From assembly GCA_011365025.1 (NCBI GenBank), contig RDOF01000055.1, forward strand, positions 1-15,937: DNA of 15,937 nt, read 5' to 3'. Origin of the DNA: Candidatus Thorarchaeota archaeon. Lineage in GTDB: Archaea > Asgardarchaeota > Thorarchaeia > Thorarchaeales > Thorarchaeaceae. Made by a program: the position numbers and the translations under genes. Below, piece after piece: positions 1 through 6,896 of the stretch; position 1 is the stretch's first letter; each line of letters opens with the position of its first letter. Below the pieces are notes generated by a model. That model was given only the letters and a program-made list of their open reading frames with translations, did not search any database and was not told the DNA's origin.

Positions 1-1326
1 ATCACACCTGATATCGAATTCCTCTACGTCATGATGGTTTTTGCCGGGTTAGTGGTATTTCTCATGAGCTGGACTATTCAACTGAATAAAACTGTGGTTG
101 TCAAATTTAGAGGAAGGATTGTAGGGCTTTTTCTAGCGCTATCTCTCTGTTTCTATTTCATTGGTGTTTACATAGCAGACCCTGCGGTTTCTCTGTTGCC
201 TACGGACTTCCCTCTGCCTGAGGTTGTTGGTGTGATTGGGATCGCTATCAGCATTGGAAATAGACCTTGGAAGTTGCCACGATATCCGCTGGCCGTGAAG
301 GACTCAGCTTTCAAGTACTTCATACCGATGGCTCTTCTGCTTGCGGCGCACATTCTATGGTACTTCTCAACTGCTGCAGGCATCAGAGCAACCTTTGAGT
401 TGGCAACGACTCCCATTTCCGACTCCCTTCTGACAAAAGCTCAATTCGACTTGGCTACTGACCAAATCGGATTGCTGTTTTACCAGTTGACCTTCATTAT
501 TTCCGGTACCGCTGTTTCCGGATATTTGGCTGACTCGCGTGGACGAAAAATGGCCTTCAGCACAGCGGTACTGATATTCGGATTTCTCTCCATTTTTGGT
601 GAGGTCTTCTACTTTGTTGACGATGCAGGCCATCAAGTTCTGCATGCTCTCCCCCTGCTTGCGTCCGAGCGATTCATCGAAGGATATCTCCTTGGACTAT
701 GCCTTCTGCTAATCTGGACTGAGCTAGGTGCGGCCAAGAGAAAGGGGTTGCGCTTATCATTGGCATGGCTCTTCTTCACAGGTTATATGGGTCTCTTCTT
801 TGCAGCGAAATTGGGTGTGCCTCTTGGCTATCCTCCCGCTTGGGTTGGCGACATAGGAGGTCCATTTTCTGTCTTTTTCTCGCTTGTTGCCTTATGGCAA
901 ATCGGAGCTCTTCCAGAGATACTGGGAAGAGAAATAGAGATGGAGGATTTCGCACTCGACATAGACCAGAAACAAGTTGACAAAACAGTCGCCGCATTTC
1001 TTAGGGATGAGGATTTTGAATCAATAAAGAGCCAACTTGATGTCATTGATGCAGCAGAAGAGATGAGTGACAAAGAACTAAGCGAATTCCTTGGGAGAGA
1101 TTTACAGCAGATACTTCCACTTCGGAGGATAAAAGGGGTGGGAAGTGCCCTCGAGGAGAAACTCAGGAAGGCAGGCTATGAGTCCGCTGCGCAATTGGCT
1201 GGAGAGACAGCCAAGCGATTGTCTAGCAAAATCGATGGACTTACTGAAAAGCAGGCTGAGCGAATCCTTCAAGATGCTAGAGATGCTGTTAAGGAACTTG
1301 CGAAGAAAGCGAATAGTCGAAGCTAA
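1..1326 (+). CDS. MFS-like membrane protein with C-terminal helix-hairpin-helix domain (5' partial)
   Basis: The reading frame is open back to base 1 and the ten codons before the first ATG (base 31) read as normal protein (ITPDIEFLYV), so the true start probably lies upstream. About eight or nine hydrophobic segments are visible. The stretch GYLADSRGRK, between two membrane helices, matches the motif A loop of the major facilitator superfamily (G-x-x-A-D-x-x-G-R-K). After the last membrane segment (about base 920) comes a charged soluble tail. From about base 1114 the tail contains LRRIKGVGSALEEKLRKAGY followed by a second helical hairpin, typical of a tandem helix-hairpin-helix domain of the kind that usually binds DNA or mediates protein contacts. 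A transporter carrying such a tail is odd; substrate and role are unknown. It converges on the next gene with a 57-bp gap. The membrane and HhH assignments are firm, the MFS assignment fairly so. Confidence 0.8.
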   Translation: MTPDIEFLYVMMVFAGLVVFLMSWTIQLNKTVVVKFRGRIVGLFLALSLCFYFIGVYIADPAVSLLPTDFPLPEVVGVIGIAISIGNRPWKLPRYPLAVKDSAFKYFIPMALLLAAHILWYFSTAAGIRATFELATTPISDSLLTKAQFDLATDQIGLLFYQLTFIISGTAVSGYLADSRGRKMAFSTAVLIFGFLSIFGEVFYFVDDAGHQVLHALPLLASERFIEGYLLGLCLLLIWTELGAAKRKGLRLSLAWLFFTGYMGLFFAAKLGVPLGYPPAWVGDIGGPFSVFFSLVALWQIGALPEILGREIEMEDFALDIDQKQVDKTVAAFLRDEDFESIKSQLDVIDAAEEMSDKELSEFLGRDLQQILPLRRIKGVGSALEEKLRKAGYESAAQLAGETAKRLSSKIDGLTEKQAERILQDARDAVKELAKKANSRS

Positions 1327-1383
1327 GCTGGCTATTCATTTGGCTTGTCTTTATGGTGGGGAAGTCCAACATCTGAGTGTGGA

Positions 1384-2307
1384 CTACTTTGGTTTTCTCT
1401 TTGGGTAGTATCCGAGTCCAGTACCGCTTAGGAGGTCTGCGCCTTTAAGCGGTGTGCCACACTGAGCGCATGCAAAAACAATCTTTGGTTCATTTGTTGC
1501 TGTTCCACATTTGCTGCAAAGTGGTTCCACATCAATAACTGTGAGGTCAGATACTAACATCGGCTTTTTGCAGTTGAGACATGCTACCTGTTCAAGATCA
1601 TCATCAAGAACTGAGTGCGTTAGCTCTCTGCAATTTGGGCAATAGACCGAATACACCTTATGAAGATCGGTTGAATTGCATATGGGGCAACGCAGCTCAA
1701 TGATGACTTCTTCGCTACCGCATTGCCTACAGACTATCTTCCTGCCATATGTTCGCGGAACAAGAACTCCGGCGTCACTGAGATCCTTCAGCTTTCTTTC
1801 CACTTCTCTCTCTTCTGCCCCAAAATACTCGGCCGCTACCGGGTACTTTGCGATGCCCTTCAGGACGTGGTGCGGCTTGATTTCATCAATTCTTCCTTTT
1901 GAAAGGTCCTCCAGGAATCTCTGCACTTCGGGGTCTCTTAGAAGCTGGGGACCAGTTGCTTCATCAATCAGAGAAAGAAGACGATCGAAAGCCTGCTGAA
2001 TTTCTCTATCCCAGTCATCTGCATCAAGATTGATTTCTGGCACTAATCGCTCAAGATTCCGTTCTATGATTGCAGGGTCGTCATCCTTGTCCAAAAGCAC
2101 CCCAATGCAATTTGGAGGAACCATGTACGACAAAACAAGCCCTCTTTTCAGCTTCGTGTATCCTAGTTTCGCTTCTTGGTTCACACCATGCCCCATGAAT
2201 ATACTAAGTGCCTCCTCTCCGGTAAGCTGATTATCTTCTGGATAGGACCTTCCTACCATAGGTCCCAATGTATCATCCCAGAAAACTGAATACATGGCTT
2301 TAGGCAT
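1384..2307 (-). CDS. Longin-like N-terminal domain, winged helix and multiple zinc ribbons; function unknown
   Basis: This is a 307-residue soluble protein with three apparent parts. Residues 1-115 start with AMYSVFWDDTLGPMVGRSYP, followed by alternating strands and helices (YMVPPNCIGVLLDKDDDP and a long final helix). This resembles the longin/roadblock-type folds found in small-GTPase accessory proteins, especially in Asgard archaea. Residues about 140-190 look like a winged helix (HVLKGIAKYPVAAEYFGAEE and a GVLVPRTYGRK wing). Residues 193-283 hold six CxxC pairs (C193/C196, C207/C210, C223/C226, C243/C246, C264/C267, C280/C283), enough for three zinc ribbons. The start is the ATG at 2307, with only a weak purine-rich stretch upstream. 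It shares a divergent promoter region with the surface-protein gene at 2474. The zinc ribbons are plain to see; the longin assignment is by fold resemblance only. It could be a regulator or a trafficking-type adaptor. Confidence 0.75.
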   Translation of the reverse strand: MPKAMYSVFWDDTLGPMVGRSYPEDNQLTGEEALSIFMGHGVNQEAKLGYTKLKRGLVLSYMVPPNCIGVLLDKDDDPAIIERNLERLVPEINLDADDWDREIQQAFDRLLSLIDEATGPQLLRDPEVQRFLEDLSKGRIDEIKPHHVLKGIAKYPVAAEYFGAEEREVERKLKDLSDAGVLVPRTYGRKIVCRQCGSEEVIIELRCPICNSTDLHKVYSVYCPNCRELTHSVLDDDLEQVACLNCKKPMLVSDLTVIDVEPLCSKCGTATNEPKIVFACAQCGTPLKGADLLSGTGLGYYPKRKPK

Positions 2308-2353
2308 TGGCTAACCCCTATTGACTGAAGTGGAACTCCTTATGTCCGTTACG

Positions 2354-2378
2354 CGACATGCTCTCTTATGAGCATTCG
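2354..2378. promoter_or_regulatory. Inverted repeat in the divergent promoter region, possible operator
   Basis: ATGCTC (2358-2363) and GAGCAT (2370-2375) form a perfect 6-bp dyad with a 6-base spacer. It extends to CGA (2354-2356) and TCG (2376-2378) if C2357 is bulged. It lies between the divergent genes starting at 2307 and 2474, where a regulator could act on both. The function is inferred. Confidence 0.35.
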
Positions 2379-2405
2379 TTTGATAGACCTTATGATAGCA
2401 GAAAG

Positions 2406-2412
2406 TATAAAA
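2406..2412 (+). promoter_or_regulatory. Candidate TATA box for the surface-protein gene
   Basis: TATAAAA preceded by the purine-rich GAAAG (a plausible BRE) fits an archaeal promoter. A start site about 25 bases downstream would leave a leader of roughly 40 bases before the ATG at 2474, including GGAAG at 2461-2465 as a possible ribosome binding site. Confidence 0.45.
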
Positions 2413-2473
2413 CCGCGCCTCTAAGTTCGAGCGGTCACTGAACAGAAACTACTTTCAGAAGGAAGTTGTCCAG

Positions 2474-4225
2474 ATGATTAACAATGAAAAGAGAAACATG
2501 ATTATTGCTCTAGCGTTTATTTCCTTCATGCTTCTGCCTATTGCCGGCGGGAGACTATTCGAAACAGCAACCAGCCCCAGAGTGCAGTTTCTCTTGTCTG
2601 CTCCAACAATCGATTCTCCTGCTGACCTAACATTCGAAAATGGGACTTTGGGAGAAACAATTGTGTGGCATCCAAGCGACCCCAATCCCCTTAACTACAC
2701 AGTCACTAGGGATGGTACCGTTCACAGAGAAGGTCCTTGGAGCGGTGGGGCTATCACAGTATACCTAAACCATTTGTATCCAGAAGATCTCCTGGACGAA
2801 CCTGACGAACTACCTCGCACATTCGTGTTCATTTGTACCGTATTCAACGATGACGAGGAATCTGTTTCCGACGAAGTACTTGTCAATGTGATTCCTGACG
2901 AAACTGCTCCTATTATACAGCAGCCAGCAAATATCACCTATGAAGAAGGCAGTTTTGGGCATGAAATTCTCTGGAATATCACTGAAACAAATCCAGACTT
3001 CTACAACGTAAGTAGATACTCAAACGAACCTACAAGCAATAAGACAGTGATTGAGAGTGGTGATTGGGATGGTAGCAACATCACGGTCAATGTGGACGGT
3101 TTAAACGCCACAAGGTGGTACATCTATACGCTATTTGTGAATGATACCCTTGGCCAAAACAGCACAAGTATTGTTAATGTCACAGTGACTTACGACCTTA
3201 CAGCTCCGACTGTTACAAGTCCCAGCGACATATTCATTGAATTTGGAACCCTGGGCGAAACTGTGACGTGGAAGGCGTACGACGCGAATCCAAAGAACTA
3301 CTCAATTACCGTAGTTATTCACTACAACAACACATTCTATGGTAACCTTACTAATCCCTTGCATGCTCCATCCAACATTTCGACTGATACTTGGGAGTTT
3401 ACAGACCCCAAGGGCGGAGAGATCAGTGTGAGCCTTGATTATGTTTACTTAGGCAACTATACTTTCTCAATTATCTTGTTTGACGATTTTAACCGGAATG
3501 TAACCGACACAATAAACATCACAATCTATGAGGATGTCAGAGCACCCATCATAAGCGGCTCAGAAGATTTCTCATATGAGGAAGGATATACAGGCTATTC
3601 ACTGGAATGGGGTGCAGAGGAAACCAATCCAATGCTCTACAACTTGACAAAAGATGGAGAGCTACTCCAATCGGGAATATGGCGGGGCGAAAACGTATCC
3701 ACCAATGTCGATGGTTTCTCGGTCGGCACATACAGCTACAATATCTCCTTCACTGACTTCTTCAATCAAACCTCATTCAAGATTGTAGTACTAGAGGTAA
3801 CTCCGGATGCACATCTACCCTTGATTCAGCAGGTCCGACCCATTCAGTACTTCAACACACCAACGACGAACAATCTGACTGTCCAAGCATATGTATGGGA
3901 CCTGAATAGGATTCGAAATATCACATTGGAGTGGTATGTTGGAGAAGAAGATACCACTACCGTGCTAAACATGAGTCTTGTGGAAAATGACTTCTACGAT
4001 ACTTCTCTGGGCGAATTCGCACATGGAGTTGTGGTTCATTTCCGCGTCATAGCCGTTGACAATTCCTCTGTGAACAATATACAAGAAACCCAATGGTTCG
4101 CATTCACGATAACTGACATGGGTCCAGACCTACTGCCACCAATAGTCACAGCAGTTGTGCTAATCCTTGGATCACTTGCTGTTCTCGTTGTGCTTAGTCT
4201 GTACTTCCGAACTCGGACTAAATAG
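2474..4225 (+). CDS. Secreted, membrane-anchored surface protein with Ig-like repeats
   Basis: This 583-residue protein has an N-terminal hydrophobic signal segment (about residues 9-26, IIALAFISFMLLPIAGG) and a C-terminal membrane anchor (about 554-577) followed by a short basic tail RTRTK. It should therefore be exported and held in the membrane with its body outside the cell. Four related beta-rich repeats occupy about 43-142, 145-240, 244-353 and 357-444. They share the pattern A-P-x-(I/V) ... (E/F)-E-G-(S/T/Y)-x-G ... W ... NP-x-x-Y-(N/S). A fifth, different beta domain spans about 447-548. More than twenty N-x-S/T sequons (for example N153, N168, N202, N223, N348, N423) suggest heavy N-glycosylation. 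Repeats 2 and 4 are the most alike. The 3' end overlaps the convergent THEP1 gene by 8 bp. A role in the envelope or adhesion is likely; no enzymatic motif is seen. Confidence 0.8.
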   Translation: MINNEKRNMIIALAFISFMLLPIAGGRLFETATSPRVQFLLSAPTIDSPADLTFENGTLGETIVWHPSDPNPLNYTVTRDGTVHREGPWSGGAITVYLNHLYPEDLLDEPDELPRTFVFICTVFNDDEESVSDEVLVNVIPDETAPIIQQPANITYEEGSFGHEILWNITETNPDFYNVSRYSNEPTSNKTVIESGDWDGSNITVNVDGLNATRWYIYTLFVNDTLGQNSTSIVNVTVTYDLTAPTVTSPSDIFIEFGTLGETVTWKAYDANPKNYSITVVIHYNNTFYGNLTNPLHAPSNISTDTWEFTDPKGGEISVSLDYVYLGNYTFSIILFDDFNRNVTDTINITIYEDVRAPIISGSEDFSYEEGYTGYSLEWGAEETNPMLYNLTKDGELLQSGIWRGENVSTNVDGFSVGTYSYNISFTDFFNQTSFKIVVLEVTPDAHLPLIQQVRPIQYFNTPTTNNLTVQAYVWDLNRIRNITLEWYVGEEDTTTVLNMSLVENDFYDTSLGEFAHGVVVHFRVIAVDNSSVNNIQETQWFAFTITDMGPDLLPPIVTAVVLILGSLAVLVVLSLYFRTRTK

Positions 4226-4745
4226 CAGTACCGTGCCAAATCATCTCAATAATTCGACTGGGAAGAAAGTCCCGATCCTGCAATGTGACCTCAAGTAACC
4301 TAATGTCATTACGGGACCGAACAGAATTTAGGAATGGTGAGCTTCGTTGTTGAATTGCTCCCAGGACTCTTCCGGTTTCAAGGCAACTTGTCACCACAGA
4401 TTCAAAGGATGGAGCAAAGAGCTCCATGGCGGCAATCTCATCGATGATGATTATTTTCCCGGAGTTTCTCGCGGCAATGAGTGATGGAATTGCAATCAAC
4501 TCGACATCGTCCACATTCACGACATATCTCCCAAGTCGTGGGCCTTGATGCAAGTTGATGTGAGCAAGGATTCCTCTTCTTCCCGCGCTGGTTTCCATGG
4601 AGAAGCCAGTCCTTCTGCCAGCTTCTCTAATCTCGCTAGACCAAAATCCGCCGATTCTCTCCTTTCCCATTAGGGAAATGCATTTCTGAATAACCGAGCT
4701 TTTTCCAATCCCGGGTCTTCCTGTGAGAAGAATGTTCTTTCTCAT
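4218..4745 (-). CDS. THEP1-family nucleoside-triphosphatase
   Basis: This 175-residue P-loop protein is close to the usual length of the THEP1 (NTPase_1) family, whose members hydrolyse ATP, GTP and other nucleoside triphosphates to diphosphates and phosphate. The Walker A motif GRPGIGKS spans residues 9-16. The Walker B segment IIIIDEIAAMELF spans 98-110, with D102 and E103. Between them, GFWSSEIREAGRRTGFSM matches the family's G-F-x-(T/S)-x-E-(I/V)-R-x-x-G-x-R-x-G-F signature. It begins at an ATG 29 bases after the stop of the FrhB-like gene, so the two are probably co-transcribed. Its last 8 bp overlap the convergent surface-protein gene. The cellular role of this family remains poorly defined. 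Confidence 0.9.
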   Translation of the reverse strand: MRKNILLTGRPGIGKSSVIQKCISLMGKERIGGFWSSEIREAGRRTGFSMETSAGRRGILAHINLHQGPRLGRYVVNVDDVELIAIPSLIAARNSGKIIIIDEIAAMELFAPSFESVVTSCLETGRVLGAIQQRSSPFLNSVRSRNDIRLLEVTLQDRDFLPSRIIEMIWHGTAI

Positions 4746-4774
4746 GTTTCTAAGTTATCCTTAATGCCGTTCTT

Positions 4775-5842
4775 CTACGTATACTTTCGATTTGCTTTGA
4801 ACCGTGCAAGATTATCAACTTCCTGAAACTGCTTTTCCTCAAGTTCTTCTGCTTCAAGTCGCCCCGATTCAATCGCGGTGAGCAAAGCTTCCTCTCCCTT
4901 TTTCGTCTTGACAAGAATGGTGGTCCATCCATCATCAGAGCCCACATTCCCGAATGAAAGATCAGCATTGAAGCCGCTCATGTCATAGCAGCTTTCGCAG
5001 CCACTGGCCGACAGACCCTCGAGTTCCTTCACCGGCCATTCACGCTCACCATCCGGCCAATTCAGCAGAAGCTTGCCTCCTGTTATTGCAAACCTAGTTA
5101 CTTCTCCAATGTTAATACCATTGGTCTGCAGAAATGCTCGCAGCTTTTCGTAGTCATATGATTTGGTGCAAAACAATCCAAATTTCAGAACCTGGCCTTC
5201 ATAGACATTCGGAATGACCCTGGGTGGCAAATTCTCTAATCTCCAAACCGAATCAATGTTGCAGGCAGTGCCAACCACTGATAGTTTCTTCAGTCCCTCC
5301 TTCAGGGCCTTTATCACTCCCTCCACAATTGGCGCATGTGTGTAGATGGAACCAGCTGTTTGCTGAAGAGCGTCTGGATTCCTAACGACAACAGCTTCGG
5401 GCATCCAAGGGTTTAGGTCAGAGCTTTTTACAACAACTGCTGCATCAATTTTGCCTTGCTCGAGCAGTACCCTATTCAATTCAGTGACTACTCCCCCATC
5501 TTGAGCTCGCAAGGTTTTTTCTTTGGCCCGGGCTTTTAGGCTCTTCCCTAAAAGGGGTCCAAGTAGCGTTGACCTGTGGTAGTGAGTTCTGGGGCAATTC
5601 GCATAGCAGAGACCGCATGCGGTACACTTCCCGATTAAAGTTGGTGTGTATATTCCACCTTCGTAGCTTCCCTCAAGAGCCATTTCAGGGCAGTTTGCGA
5701 CGCATGAGCCACATTCCACGCAGGCACCCTGCTTGATTATCTCCCGTTCTAGCTTCTTGAAAGCAAATACCTTGTGTTCGGCCTTGAATGCTTCAGCCTG
5801 CCTTTGCAACGCTTCCTGCAACTTGTCAATCAATCTACTCAC
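4775..5842 (-). CDS. FrhB-type coenzyme F420 hydrogenase/dehydrogenase beta-subunit family protein
   Basis: The 355-residue product has an N-terminal two-cluster ferredoxin region: C41-x2-C44-x2-C47-x3-C51 and C73-x2-C76-x2-C79-x3-C83, each expected to bind a [4Fe-4S] cluster. The FrhB/FdhB N and C domains follow, with the conserved AQDGGVVTEL (113-122), GTACNID (191-197) and a C-terminal C282-x2-C285 pair. Family members bind FAD and pass electrons between F420 (or another hydride carrier) and partner redox proteins, usually in the cytoplasm. The start is a GTG at 5842; an in-frame TAG lies two codons upstream, and the next in-frame ATG would remove the first cluster, so GTG is favoured. No hydrogenase or dehydrogenase partner is adjacent, so the real substrate is unknown. 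It probably forms an operon with the THEP1 gene and is divergent from ribA. Confidence 0.87.
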   Translation of the reverse strand: MSRLIDKLQEALQRQAEAFKAEHKVFAFKKLEREIIKQGACVECGSCVANCPEMALEGSYEGGIYTPTLIGKCTACGLCYANCPRTHYHRSTLLGPLLGKSLKARAKEKTLRAQDGGVVTELNRVLLEQGKIDAAVVVKSSDLNPWMPEAVVVRNPDALQQTAGSIYTHAPIVEGVIKALKEGLKKLSVVGTACNIDSVWRLENLPPRVIPNVYEGQVLKFGLFCTKSYDYEKLRAFLQTNGINIGEVTRFAITGGKLLLNWPDGEREWPVKELEGLSASGCESCYDMSGFNADLSFGNVGSDDGWTTILVKTKKGEEALLTAIESGRLEAEELEEKQFQEVDNLARFKANRKYT

Positions 5843-5885
5843 CAGCTATTCTCATGTGGATTTGCATCTTATAGATGTACCTTCG

Positions 5886-5912
5886 GAAATGTAACATACG
5901 AAATGTATATGT
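5886..5912. promoter_or_regulatory. Repeated element with TATA-like core between frhB-like gene and ribA
   Basis: GAAATGTA occurs twice in direct orientation (5886-5893 and 5900-5907), 14 bp apart. The second copy runs into TATAT (5906-5910), which could be the ribA TATA box about 60 bases before its ATG. ATAC and GTAT around the second copy also form a small dyad. A shared regulator site for the divergent genes is possible, but the evidence is only this short repetition. Confidence 0.25.
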
Positions 5913-5969
5913 AAGATATGCCAACGTCGTGCGGCCTAGCAAAGATGTGGAATTTGAGGATGCTGGAAA

Positions 5970-6686
5970 ATGCCAAAAATCTCCAAGGATACAATAGAGT
6001 TGCTCTTGAAGAAGAGTGAGGCGCAGGTATGCGCCACAGATGAATGCTGTGTTCAACTCATGGCAATCGCCAATCTTCCAACGAGATTCGGTGATTTCCA
6101 GGTATGCGGTTTCACTAGTCCATGCGATGGAAAGGAGCATACCGCGATAATCAAGGGCGATGTTGTTGGCAAAGAGCGGGTTTTAACGCGAGTCCATTCC
6201 GAGTGCTTGACAGGCGATGCGCTTGGAAGTAACAGATGCGACTGCAGGGACCAGCTAATAGAGTCGCTAAAAAGGATAGAGAAAGAAGGAGAAGGTGTTC
6301 TTCTCTATTTGCGACAGGAGGGAAGAAGCATTGGTCTGGCTCAGAAAATACGTGCCTATGCACTTCAAGATCAGGGGTTGGACACAATTGAAGCCAATAT
6401 CCATCTTGGTTACAAACCAGATGAACGCGACTATGGCATAGCAGCAAACATCTTGAGGAATCTTGATGTTCGCTCAATACGATTGCTTACAAACAATCCT
6501 GAGAAAATTCAGCAGCTACTATCGGCGGGCATTAGGATTACGGAGCGCGTACCGCTGATCATCGAACCAACTGAGTACAATCGAAGGTATCTCGAAACAA
6601 AGGCCGAAAAATCAGGCCATCTTCTTGGAGAGTTGGCGCAAATCACTGATGTTGAAAGCATCAAAGGCATGGATGCTCAGGATTAG
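5970..6686 (+). CDS. ribA: GTP cyclohydrolase II (riboflavin biosynthesis)
   Basis: This 238-residue stand-alone GTP cyclohydrolase II opens the imidazole ring of GTP, releasing formate and pyrophosphate, to give the diaminopyrimidinone precursor of riboflavin. The zinc site C79-x10-C90-x-C92 lies in HSECLTGDALGSNRCDC. The GTP-binding segment LRQEGRSIGL (114-123) follows, then DERDY (151-155), which holds the arginine proposed as nucleophile. The C-terminal LLTNNPEK and TKAEKSGHLL are also family signatures. One small variation is RQEGRSIGL, where RQEGRGIGL is the usual form. No DHBP synthase (RibB) domain is fused. The start at 5970 has GAGGAT nine bases upstream. Most archaea use the unrelated ArfA (GTP cyclohydrolase III) for this step, so a bacterial-type RibA may reflect horizontal transfer. 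Its stop codon lies at the foot of a hairpin. Confidence 0.93.
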   Translation: MPKISKDTIELLLKKSEAQVCATDECCVQLMAIANLPTRFGDFQVCGFTSPCDGKEHTAIIKGDVVGKERVLTRVHSECLTGDALGSNRCDCRDQLIESLKRIEKEGEGVLLYLRQEGRSIGLAQKIRAYALQDQGLDTIEANIHLGYKPDERDYGIAANILRNLDVRSIRLLTNNPEKIQQLLSAGIRITERVPLIIEPTEYNRRYLETKAEKSGHLLGELAQITDVESIKGMDAQD

Positions 6687-6714
6687 AGGGTAAAAAGGTC
6701 TGGTCCTACCCTCT
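6685..6714 (+). terminator. Hairpin starting in the ribA stop codon
   Basis: AGAGGGTA (6685-6692) and TACCCTCT (6707-6714) are perfect 8-bp complements around a 14-base loop, beginning within the TAG stop. It may stabilise or end the ribA transcript. Its loop contains GGTCTGGT, which is complementary to 6826-6833, so it could pair with that distant arm as a pseudoknot or compete with it. Confidence 0.4.
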
Positions 6715-6843
6715 CGCCGAAATTCCGTTGTGTCCCAAGAGGCTATGCAAAGCCTCCACTCAAAATGAATGGGAAACCATCGTATTCACAATAGCCAGTT
6801 ATCCCTTCTGAGGTTTCCCTTTCGAACCAGACCCGTGTTTTTT
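6697..6843. other. Nested inverted repeats between convergent genes: bidirectional terminator or structured RNA
   Basis: An outer helix GGTCTGGT (6697-6704) with ACCAGACC (6826-6833) encloses two hairpins. One is GAGGCT (6739-6744) with AGCCTC (6751-6756). The other is GAA-t-GGGAAACC (6767-6778) with GGTTTCCC-t-TTC (6812-6823), with one T-T mismatch. GGCTAT (6741-6746) is also complementary to ATAGCC (6791-6796). On the plus strand, TTTTTT follows the outer helix at 6838-6843. On the minus strand, TTTTT follows it at 6696-6692. This suits a two-way terminator for ribA and the convergent MFS gene; a separate small RNA is the alternative. No ORF of note lies here. Confidence 0.45.
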
Positions 6844-6896
6844 ATTCAGTATCTTGATAATAAGCCCGCTCGTGTGAGTAAATGCACATAGGGAGG

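Noticed and set aside
5835..6140. Minus-strand open frame spanning the frhB-like/ribA promoter region
   Set aside because: It covers the 5' end of ribA, whose motifs are unambiguous, and it has no good start or family features.
6815..6835. TTCGAA near complementary arms, suggesting a tRNA
   Set aside because: TTCGAA resembles a T-loop, but the flanking five bases on each side do not pair, and no D-arm or anticodon arm could be placed on either strand.
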